A stretch of DNA of 64,000 bases. It comes from Lineus longissimus (lineage: Eukaryota; Nemertea; Pilidiophora; Heteronemertea; Lineidae). Positions 1-11,700 of the stretch are shown here, piece by piece (the first letter of the stretch is position 1; every line of letters starts with the position of its first letter). A program made the translations under genes and the position numbers. The stretch covers positions 6,091,001 to 6,155,000 of the forward strand of contig NC_088308.1 of the NCBI RefSeq assembly GCF_910592395.1. Direction: 5' to 3'. The notes under the pieces were generated by a model. The model did not search any database. It had not been told where the DNA came from and was given only the letters and a program-made list of their open reading frames with translations.

Positions 1-1444
1 TTGCATCCTTAAAAACATTGCTGCATATTTAACAACACTTGAAGAAGTCTTTGAAATGATGGCAACTTAACAAAGATAATGCATTTTCTTCTGGTTTCTT
101 GAATTCTCTTTCTCTAACCATGTGTTTCTCTAAATTGTCATCAATTAAAGAACATACATTCCTTCTTACTAAAAGCTTGTAAACGAGACATTTCCATTCA
201 AAATGCATAATCAGTACAAAAGAAGACGTGAAAATCGCTTGTAGAATAATATACCAATTAGCTCTCTGATTGACAGTGACACCTTAAAAGAAAGAAATTA
301 AAAAAATCCATTTGGTCCATTTGACAAGATGTGTTTAGCCAATAACTATCATTTCCTAGGGATTTCCGCCTATATAATTCATAAGGTTAGTTGGGATCTG
401 ATCCTGTAGAGTATGTTTTTAGGCGGTGTTATGACTATAAGATCTAAAAGGAATGGAATGGTAAAATAAGGGGCTTCCTCGGACAGGCATACTCGTTAAC
501 CTGTCCGGCTATAGAAAGGGTCGAATCATCTTCCCCGCCAATGAACTCTGATCCCCGCCCCCGGGTAAGTTGGCGGTAAAACACTGCCAAACGTTTATAT
601 TGAGGGAATCTTGACATAACGTGGCAATTCGGTGTTATATGGCGATTATTCAAACCAATTTTACTTTCTTGCTAAGCGTGAAATTGGTAAGATGACAGCA
701 GAGAAAGCTTTGGAGCGAAGGAGTGGTAATTTGTACAATCATGAAAGGCTTTTAAAGGTCATTGTATTAACGTCGGTGCTCTATTAGATTATATCTCACA
801 CCCTTAAAGCCAAAAAATGACAAACACCTTTCCTGAGCAGGGTACCTGGTATTGTAATTTATATGTGAGGAATGGCAAATTCTATATAAAATAAGAAAAC
901 CGCACGAGTGGCTGATCCGGATATCCAGATTGCACGAGATGATTTCTACGGCCGGAAAGCTCGAGCCCGCAAGTCGAGAGCTTTCGGGCCGTAGAAAGAA
1001 CTCAGATTGGCACAAACCCAAAAACTCAACCAAAAAAACCAGAATGCCAAACTGACAGCAAGCAGTACCGGTACCTCGGCAATTTTTCTTTCGTATTTCG
1101 TTGTTATTGAAAATCCGTCCGATAGAATATTAATTTGTCTTCTTCTTTCACTGATATTTTGTCTACCGAGAGTGTGTCTGCCTAATATTTGGCCTCACAG
1201 TGACACCATAAATTTATCTCGGCTACAAACCTTTTCAGGTCCAAGCCCATATCGGGAAGAGGGTCTCCTTGTCTGATGTCCCTGAAGAAACGGGCCACGT
1301 CATGTTTGCCGCTGACTTATACGACGCACGAGTTCGAGGGCGATGGGAAGAGAGGGAACAAGACGGTGTTGGCAATCCGGACGTGCGGATGTGCATGAAT
1401 CAAAACGAACATTGGACACTCCTGTAATTAGGGAACTATTCTCG

Positions 1445-1705
1445 AAATGAGGTTCAAGAGGCTTTTATTTGGTGTAGAGAGATTCGTGAAACTCTGGGGT
1501 CGAAACTTTATGCATACTTCTGTTTCATCGAGTTGTACTTGGGGTTGATACTGTATGCAGACACAAATACTTCTGCTGGAGGCTTCATCCTTGTAACGGG
1601 AGTTGTATTTGGGTTGATGTTGTATGTACATACATGTATAGTTATGTTGAAGGTTTCGTCCTTGTAATACGAGATATATTTGGGGTTGATATTATGGCGC
1701 ATACA
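1445..1705. repeat. degenerate tandem repeat, about 70-bp unit
   Basis: About three imperfect units recur, each carrying a version of GTATTTGGGGTTGATATTGT followed by a TACATACTTCTG-like stretch and a TTCATCCTTGTAA-like stretch. The overlapping minus-strand open frames are products of the repeat and not genes. Confidence 0.6.
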
Positions 1706-4249
1706 TCTCTGTTGGCTCCTGCCTATCAGTTTCCCTTGAAAGTGAATACGGACAAGAAGTGCTTTGAAAGACTATTAAGTGAGAAAATAGAAAGACAATA
1801 GCGAGTTGTGACTTGTAAATAGGACCTTCTGAATGAAGTCAACCTAATATACTGATAAACTGATATCTTCATTACTCTCATGCTCGTACTGATTAATTTC
1901 AATGATGTAGTTGGTCTAGATTTAAATAAAAGAATTAGTTTAAAACTGTATCCCGCTTTGGACCAGGCTTCATTGCAATATGGCAGTCTGCGCTCGAGGT
2001 TGATTATCAAGGTTGGTTGGTCCACATGACTGGCGAGGCAATGACCTTCCCCGGTAGCGCTCCTACGCAGTTCATTTCGTCATCCTGATCGTCCTCCCTC
2101 GTACCGGGCGACAGGTCCGCTGCATCCGGAGTGTATGCCCGGGTTGTTTCTCAAATGATGACAATGCACCGCTGAGAGAAATCATTGATTGCAGTGCACC
2201 TGTCATCCCAAAGCAATTCATTTCATTATTTCATTCAAATAGGTACGACCCGGTGTCGTTCGCACGGCACCCTAGGCTTCGAGCCCCTCCCATCTCGAAG
2301 ACCCCTGACCTGGCAGGTGACCGCCATCCAACTTTTCTGCTTCGGCGCAAAAAAATCTCTCGAGAAATCAGTCTTGCTCTTAATATCAAGGCGATTTGTC
2401 GATATTTCTATGCTATTCGTGACCATTCTCCAAAATATTTGTGTTGGCTGAAAAAAAACTCTAAAAGTAACTTCAAAAATTCAAAACCCCTTATTTTTAA
2501 GAGTGCATATGGCATATTTCCCGATGCAGGTGCGATATTTCTCTACCCGCGAAGTAAACAATTGCGTTTCTTTTCTTGACATTTATTACTGCTCACGTTC
2601 AATATATACGTGATAATTCGCGATTAACCTTGCCATGAAATTTTTATTGACGTAGTATCGTCCATTCTGCCCAGCATGAACTTCGTGAGAGCCGATCGGT
2701 TTTCGGATCGTTCTCTTGTCCTGAGAATCTCTGCACAACATTTGTTTGATGCGACACGTTATCATCATGCTCTAGTTTCACCGATGTAAGACTGGTTAAT
2801 TGACTACAAAATCAAAGCAAAGGCTAAGCCGGAACGTGACGTCATGAACATCGGACAACTTGGTGTCGTCAACCCATTGCCCTTCCAAATTGAACATGTT
2901 AAATAGCATTGAACGACAACGCAATAACTTTATATCGCATTGCATTGAACATTTAGAACTCGTCTTTCCGGCGGTGAGGAAACCACATAAATCTATCCCG
3001 GCCGGATTCCCATGCATATATACAGAATTCAAGTGACTGGCTCGAACAACCTAAAAACACGAACAAGATAAAGTAGTCCGGATTCCTATGACAACGGACT
3101 TTATCAGTCACCAAAAATTGAACAACGAGATGATGGCTAATACTGCCTGCACGTTTCAACAAAATTCAGTTGCGCGGGTCCCTAGATACATGTATAGTTT
3201 CATCCTGAAAAAAGCATTTTCCAGTGAAATGGTATAAAAGGCAAAAGATGGCATAAACAGGTAGGCAAAAGATGGCATAAACAGGTGTGCTATAGGATGG
3301 TGGCTTAAGGCGGATGTCCCCTTTGTGAACTATCGACTTCTTGACAAAAACTTAAAACTCGTCTAATTGGTTTATTATATCATTCGCAACGTGATTACTA
3401 GAAAGACCAGTAGGAGAAAATGAAACCGTGATTGGAGTTTTCACATTTTATTGCGCAGGTGGTTAGATGTGACAGCATGCGGATCCGGCTTTCAACAAAT
3501 ATATCTTTGAATTACGATTCATGATATTTCTATAGGCGGTACTTGAGTGTTCCATCATGCGTTCCCAGTCAAGTGGCCGGCAGAGGTTCCCATTCAGACT
3601 GAATCACTTGTTGACATTGGTAAATAAGGCCATAAAATTATGAAAGGGAGGTTCTTGTCTCCCTTAATGAAGAAGATTAAGTCGTCAAGAGGTGCTACTA
3701 TTGGAGTGATAAAGCACACTGTCGGGGACATGACTTTTACAGCGGTCCAATGATGGGGGCGTGCTCATCGCGCTAAGAAGCTTCACTTTCGTCAAAACAT
3801 TTATTATGCGCTTGATAACTGACACAACAGTGAACAAATATTTTGTGAGTATCAAGAGTTAACACGCAAAAATATGTGCACACCTGCGATTCATAATTCC
3901 GAGAGACCACGTGCGATAGTTTCTGGCGTGACATTCCTTGGTAGACGGGCCAAGGGATCGTGTTCGGATAGAATGACTTGAATATGGGCATGACAAATTG
4001 CGAAATTGGGAAATATAACAAAATGGCATTTCATTTTTTGGGCATATTTACTGACCTGAAGGCATCTACACGTGTTTGCCCAATCAAGTAATAGGCCTAG
4101 TTATGTATCGTTCAGAGGTATTATTCGAGAATTTATTGCTAGATACTATTAGTAAAGTATTCATTGGCTGCATTTGAGTATAGCTCAAAAAGGACACACA
4201 GGAGAACGTTGCCCAACTGCGGCACTATGTTATTGCGTTGAACATCAAA

Positions 4250-4812
4250 CTCCTATAGTGTTATTGCATCGATAATCATCTGCTAACTTTATGGCATCGA
4301 TGATCATCCGCTATTTCTATAGCATCGACCACCATTTGCAGATGTTTTGCCATTGGCCACCGTGCATGGTATTGTAGTATGGCATCGCTAATCATCTGCT
4401 AATGTTATGGTATCGACAATCATCTGCTAATGTTATGGCATCGACAATCATCTGCTAATGTTATGGCATCGACAATCATCTGCAAATGTTATGGCATCGC
4501 TAATCATCTGCTAATGTTATGGCATCGACAATCATCTGCTAATGTTATGGCATCGACAATCATCTGCTATTGCTAATGTTATGGCATCATTTGCTAATGT
4601 TATGGCATCGACAATCATCTGCTAATGTTATGGCATCGACAATCATCTGCTATTGCTAATGTTATGGCATCATTTGCTAATGTTATAGCATCGACAATCT
4701 TCTGCTAATGTTATGGCATCGACAATCATCTGCTATTGCTAATGTTATGGCATCATTTGCTAATGTTATGGCATCGACAATCTTCTGCCAATGTTACGGC
4801 ATCGTCTGATTA
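4250..4812. repeat. 28-bp minisatellite with higher-order units
   Basis: A tandem array of the unit ATCATCTGCTAATG + TTATGGCATCGACA (28 bp). Copies are degenerate at the left edge (4250-4400) and nearly identical in the middle and right. From about 4560 a higher-order unit appears in which a shortened copy carrying ATTTGCTAATG alternates with full copies, showing recent multi-unit amplification. There is no coding potential. Confidence 0.85.
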
Positions 4813-5549
4813 TGTGTTTATAGAGACAATTTTCTGATGATGCTACATGCTGCAAAATACTTGATATATTCAGTACATTTTAAACACTCTGTTGCCTGCA
4901 TTGATGGTACCTTCTTTGTAATGCGTTCCGCACGGTACTCGCTGATAGCTGGTCTGATATTTTAGAGACCATTATCATTTGCCCCTATGCGACTATCATG
5001 ATCTCGATTCCAAAGTCCCCCGCGGGACATTCCGAGAGAAATGTGGACCCCGTGCACAGAAAACGCATAGAAATGTCTTCAAAGTTCGCAACAGCCCATA
5101 ATTAAGCTTTGAAAGGCGCACATGGTAGACTACCTCCTCGTTCTGGTTGGTTAATTTTAGGATAATAACGGGTGCAGGTGGCTGGATATTCTGTTAATGA
5201 TTGAAAAATAGCAGTGCGTTTAATTGACGATAAAACTGAAAACACAACTCAAGTGATTTGCACAATGTGTGAAAATAGCACGTCCCGTAATCTCCTGACA
5301 AAACTATCGACGCAATCGTTGTTCATTCGCAGTGCGCGCAAGGAAGCCGACGACCAACTTGGGCCAGTATCGGAACTAAGACATTCTCTGCCAGGTTTAA
5401 GGGGATTTCGGGCCACGACCAGAGCTCAAGTAGATTAGGACGCACACGTGTGGGAGAGAGAAGAGGTGCACACCAGGGATGCTTCTTGATAGTCTTCTTC
5501 TTTAAGTCAATGGTCATTACATTTGTTAAGATCACCTCCTGTGGCTCTC

Positions 5550-5755
5550 TGTTCTTTTCTTGGTTACAGGCAGCCAGTTTACTCCATTGTCATTTGAATT
5601 GGCCAACGGTATATTAAGAAATTCGATTGCGGTCACCATTATTTAATGATACACCACAGGGAAGTTTTACACGGATGTATTGGAGCGGAGACAAGCTGAT
5701 TCGAGGACTTGAGAAGTGAGAGATTTCAAGGGGGACAGTCAGGATATAGTCAGCG
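5550..5755 (+). other. possible 5' UTR exon of the ADMP-like gene
   Basis: A strong acceptor (pyrimidine tract ending TTGGTTACAG at 5571) lies about 185 bp before the ADMP-like start codon, so the first coding exon probably begins with untranslated sequence after an upstream non-coding exon. This is inference from the splice signal only; the upstream exon was not located. Confidence 0.4.
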
Positions 5756-8700
5756 ATGGGAAGTGGATGTAGGATACCAAGTATCCGTGGACTATGTTGG
5801 GCGTGTCTGGTGATGTTACAGTGTTTAGACGTGACTCTAGGAGTGGTGCTATACTCAACTCGCCGCGATGATCCGCTGGAAAGTGAGGCGATGAACAGAC
5901 TCTCTCAAGTATTCGGCATGGAGAAGCCGCCCATTAAGTTCCATCACAGAGCACCGCCACAATACATGGTCGAACTGTTTAACTCTATTACTGATGACAG
6001 CGGGATTACTAAAACTAAGGGTCCATTTGATGCTGATGTAGTAAGAGGGTTCCCTGATAGAGGTAAGTAACACTAAGGCAGGATATGAGTCAATTTGCCA
6101 TCTATCACCTCCCCGAAATAAAGTTGGCTGTACGATCTTGGAATGCTGATACTGTTGAGGGGGTTTCCAGAAGCTGACCTGTAAAGGTAAAGCAGTATTT
6201 TACCATCTACTACATGTAATATCTCAAATTCTTCATTTAACATAGTAATTCTGCGGTGGTTAAAGTTAGGCGATATAAGCCATTTTATCCTCTACATCAA
6301 TCATCTCGGAATAGGCTTAAACATCCTTTGGATGCTCATGTGGCGAGGGGTTTCCCAGACAGAGATGTGCAGCACAGAGGCTATGCATTTTACCATCTCA
6401 ATCATAGAAACCGTGTAGGATGGACACCCTGGGGTGTTAACTACTGCTCTCGATCTCGGAGGTCCAGACATTGGCCTCTAATTTCATTGAAACCCGAACA
6501 AAATATCAAACGGAAAATATGCATGGTTAGTATTGAAGTGCATAGGTGAGGTATGTAATTATGGATCAAGTTGGTATAGGTGGGCATATCTTTGGTTTAG
6601 CAATATAGTATGAAAGGAGAGCAGATAAGGATCTGTCCCGGAATGTTTCAACGCGTGCGTGAATGGTCCAGATCTTATCAAGAAACTATGAAAAGTTTGA
6701 CAAACGGTGCCGATATAGTTCTCGCGGTGAGAGAATAAGAACGTTTGTTTGGACAATATTTACGGACGGATTCTACCGTCATCGAGGTTGGTCCGTCGTC
6801 CAATGGTAAGATATGAGCTGTCAAATGGTGCTTTGTAAAGCACTAGGGACAATTCTTACTCATCATATAGAGCCCTGCCTGCATGCTATGTGGTCACCTT
6901 TCTACCTCTGTAAAGAACCGGGCCAGCGTAAACGCCCGCAGAATACTCGAGGGAGATTCGAGTGGAATGCTCAAAAGAGACGTTTGTGTTTACAAATGAA
7001 GTAACACATGGAATGAGTGTCGTGTCTTATCATCTTGATCTCTTCCCTTTGAGAGAGTAACGGCTCACACTGGCCGGGATTCAATTCATGTCTGCGCAGA
7101 TTATAATTGATAGCTATAGGAAGGGTAGGAAATCTGTGCAAGACACCAATCACTGCACCAACACACACATACAACTCTTTGACAGGAGACCAGAAACCAT
7201 TTTAGATCAACCTCTTGATAAACCAATCCTTTTACATACTGGTGTTTGCAAACTTATGTCTTTGCTCCTGATTTATTGTGAATGGTGCCAAATATTGGGG
7301 ATCTTAATCGTGTTTAACACGTATGTTAAACTTGTTTCGCATATATACTGGGAAAAGCCTCTGCGAAAAAAATAATATTCTCATTGAAGTTCTAGCCAGG
7401 AAAACATCTGTATTGACGATATAAGTTTTTCTTTTGATCACATATTATTGTTGAACTCGACTAAATCGAAGAAGCTGATAAAAAACCCGCCTTCGATAAC
7501 AACATGAACGAAATATGAAAGAAAAGAACACTTTCGAATTTACGATTGTAGACATTTTTCGTAGGAATTAAATCATTGTTTATTGATAAGAGTTGCACTG
7601 AATAGGAAATGTGTTCCAGCAAAAAAATTATCGAATCAAGATATGGAAAGCAACGAGTAACGCAGTTAGATTAAAAGCTGTGTTTTTATTCTTTTGTTTT
7701 CCTCATGCATGTGCATGTATGCCACGACTGACGCTAAGTATTGAGTTCGGAGACATCATTTCCACTCTAATGTATTCGTCGCCTGTCCCTGAAACTGCTT
7801 CGATTCGAAGGGTAGAATGCACATGGCGTATACGACATCATTACTCAAGGATAGGTTGGAGGATCTCTCTTTGATATCAACCGGATACCAAATTCTGCAT
7901 CAATTCGTCAATTCAGTATAGGCTTATCTATTTTGAATGACTAAGAATTTTAACCAGCTACTTTAGCATGTTTAGGTATAACTCGTGGGTTACATGTATA
8001 TCTTCACAGCATTTATAGTACGCCGTTGCTGTATAGTGGGCATACAATGAAGGACAATATGAACTACAGAGAAAATCAACATTTGTTTACATTACAGAAC
8101 TGTTTTTGCTAAATTTTCCGCCCCTAAAGATTCAGAAATATTTATTCAACATTTTAACTTTCATTATGTGCATCTATGAACCTGAAATCCCGTAAATACT
8201 GCCTAGTGCATTCCGGGAGTGCATTCTAGACATAATCATAATAGCTGGTTGTCTTATGGGTGGGATCCTAGTGCAATGATAAACAAAGTGAAAAATCAGA
8301 TTCAATATACTTGTAGACCTTGAAAAAACACAAAACATGTACAATGTACGCATATTTTTCATTAACATCAGCCTCAGATACATGTAAGGACATACTGAAA
8401 AATACATTGCTGAGTTGTTTTACCTGATTTCTACCGGAAGAATATTAGAATCAAATATCTTTGATTTATTACCAGTCGAATTGCAATTTGATTCATAAAA
8501 TGTATGAGATTGTTCCTTATACTGTTCAACTATTAATCAAATGAGCCGTAACTTTTTACGAAGAAGTCAGAAGAATATTATACATTCATCCAGTGAGCAT
8601 CTTGTAAAAAAATCTGTGCAATGCATTTCTTAGTAAGATCAAGATAAAAATTTACCAAAGACATAATTTGATAAGGATCTCATAAAAGAAATCGGTAAGA

Positions 8701-11700
8701 GCTTTGAATAGAATTTACAAGTTACAAGCTATCTCTAAAGCAAAACACCACTTGTAAATTCTACCCACAATGTTTAAACTAGACCAGACGCAGGGGGCGG
8801 TGCTGGCTGGGGGAGATGTATTATATCGAACAAGAAAGGAAGGTGGCGTGTAAGGAAAAGGAGGTCAGCTGTTTACATTGATGAACTCCTGGCTGAACCT
8901 TAGAAAGTAAAGGTCACAGCTATAGCTGGTATCAGAGGCAAATGATGACACCCTAATGGGAGCTACAGCATGCTTCTTTAAGATGTGCGGTGTTCGACAT
9001 TGTGTGGGCCACTTATATCGTTTGCCGTCACATCTTGAGATTGTTTTTTTTATACAAATTCAGCACACGATATAATAGCCATGAGTAACACTTTACAATG
9101 CCTCTCCACAATATGATGAATAACAGTTCCTTTAGTTGAGAATAGTCAAGAGCCACAATTCAATGCTTTCGACAAGACGATACAACTCCGTCGATTTAGA
9201 TTGAAATTTATCGTAGTAGCCTGGGGCTGGTTAGTCAAGTGATACATGACGTTTGAGATTGGTCTTGGTGTACGAACATCTACATAGCATACATAGTATT
9301 GTATTGTACATTTACACATGCATTTACATACATTAGAATTGTACTACAATACACCCACTTTTTGAAAAGTCTTTTTTTCTCGAAATCACACTCAATTAGA
9401 ATATAAAAACCACAAATTGAAAATGGGCAACCAAAAGGAAATTACGCGGCAACGGATCAGTTGTTATTTGATTAGCTGGTTCGTTCATATCTCCGTTGAC
9501 TGGTGACAAATTATATAACCTTTGCTATGTTGAAATGAAAGTAAAATGGCCTGGAGTGTCTCCTGTCTGTCAGTAAATTCGTAAAATGTACGTAGTATGT
9601 ATGTAGTATTTGATGACTGAATTCATCGTTTGTACAATAAAAATACAAGTGTCTGATCTGTTGGCTGAATTCGCCGTCCACGAATCCTGTTGGCTGATAA
9701 GTTCATCATTTGTACAATAATAAAGCCAACGAATATGCTGGCTAAATTTATCGTTTGTGAGATAGAATTATCGAGTCTCTATTGGCTGAGTTTGTTTTTC
9801 GACTTGATACTTGATGAAAACGATGTTTGGGTCGTTTTGTTTGTGTTTTTTCTGTTGAGAACGGCAGATGAGTTGACGTGTTTCGGAAAGTACATGTCAT
9901 TTCATTCCAAATTTGCGGTAAATGCGCAAGTCAAAATCAAACGACAAAAGGCGTTTTGTCTGCTTCTGTATTGTCGCAGAATTTTTTAGAATTTTATTGA
10001 CCTGTTGACAAGTTTTGTGTTTCTCTGGGAAAATCGCTGACAATCACATTTTTCTTGGCCCTTCAAAAAATTTCAAGTTCTAGGCTAATTTGCAGGAATT
10101 GCCACACTAATAGGCTAAGGAGCATATCTCTCACAAGATTTCTTTGAATCCGTTTAATCCAACATAAGTGTGTATTATCAGGTAAAACCACAAACAAATT
10201 TGATTTTAAATTGTTATTATCTTGAGGTGTGATTATAACACCAAAGGGCCTCTCCATGACAAAGACAGCAGTAACCCATACGGCACTGAAGTGTTGGCAA
10301 TTCTGTCGGGTCCCCTACTCGCCACGGGGCATGAAGGTCTGTAAAGGCACTGTTAGCACAGGTGCAAGAAGGCTCTCTAATCATTGATAAAATAAACTGA
10401 TTTTAAATTGTTCAAGTGCAGGTGGGCAATTGAGCGATTTTAATCCAACCGAAGTTAAATTTACTCGGACAAATGTCGACTTGATTGCCGTTTGTTCGGC
10501 TGTTTCTTTGAACGTCTTCTGAAGGTTGCCGATCTCGACTACCTTGCATAGACCTGTACCACATAGTTTCACGGCAAAAAGCCTGTATTTTCACTGCTGC
10601 AGGTTTGCTACACTTTAAAATCGTACATACATGCACTTTTAGAAATAAAGCTAGCTTTTGAAAACCTTTAATGGTTGTTCGGCCGGCACAAATAAAAGAA
10701 ACCTCGGAGATTTTTCAGCGGAAGGAAAAACCCTTCTTACAGCGTTTCCAAAATTTCAAAAAACCATTAGACATGCCACTTATCAACTGAAATGTAAAAT
10801 GGCGTTCACGAACATTCGTGATTCGCGAAAATTAAAATCGCAAAAGGTTGCTCAAACCAAAGAAAGGAATTACAATGTACGTGATCCGCCAAAATAAAAC
10901 AAATCGTGATTTGTTACTTCTGAGGGTTCACAAAAATAAACGGCGCAGAAGTTGTAGTTTACTGCAATAACACCTAATTGAATAACAATCCAACAATATT
11001 CTAATAAGTCGCTTCTTGTTTCTCTTTCCAGCAAGAAGACAGCAAATGCATTTTTATTACAACGTATCCTACATTAAAAATACTGAGAAAATCTTAGAAG
11101 CAGAGTTCCATTTATTCAAAATGCGTCCTCGGCATTCCGACCAAATGTGGAAGAATTTAAGTTTGAAGGATAGGCGGTCACTTCACATTATAGAGGTAAG
11201 AGTCAAAAAGGGATTATTACATTCGTGGACAGGATTCAAAAAGACTGGTCGTCATTTTTAACCTGTTTGAGGATAATTTTTTGAAGACGATTTGTAATGG
11301 GGTAGAATGGTCACAACTCGCAAGCTGCACAATCATGCTTTCGTTGACCCGAAAGCAAAAAATGGTTTCAGTCGTAACTGATTTCTCATCTCGCTGATTG
11401 GCTGCCTGGAAATGACGTCATCGAATAATTACTTGATGCTGTGACCAAGTCAAAGTCAAAGTCGCGAGAGCGTCAACGAGTAACTTATTCATATTTTTCG
11501 GAATTGATTAATTCTCCGCCTGAAATAAATGTGCATGTATCCAGTGCTTACTTTGGGAACATTCATGAAGAACATGGATCGAAATTAAATAAAAATTTAA
11601 AATTGATGACCGGATTTTGCCAACATTCTTTTAAGTGTACATGCTTCGAAACAGGCAAGTTTCCGACTAAGAGTCTGCAACTGAATTTCCTTCCAGAATC

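Larger units (their letters stand above)
1..5570. other. gene-poor stretch with minisatellites
   Basis: I find no exon with both convincing protein content and splice sites here. Open frames are short and lack family signatures. The stretch contains a hairpin near 943-996, a roughly 70-bp tandem repeat at about 1445-1705, a 24-bp tandem duplication at about 3238-3285 and a long 28-bp minisatellite at about 4250-4810. Distant regulatory DNA for the downstream ADMP-like gene could lie here, but nothing shows it. Confidence 0.6.

Noticed and set aside
6256-6549. Possible extra exon 2 of the ADMP-like gene encoding HPLDAHVARGFPDR
   Set aside because: It duplicates the end of exon 1 instead of continuing it; the real exon 2 at 11032 fits in phase and sequence. 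Kept as a duplication relic.
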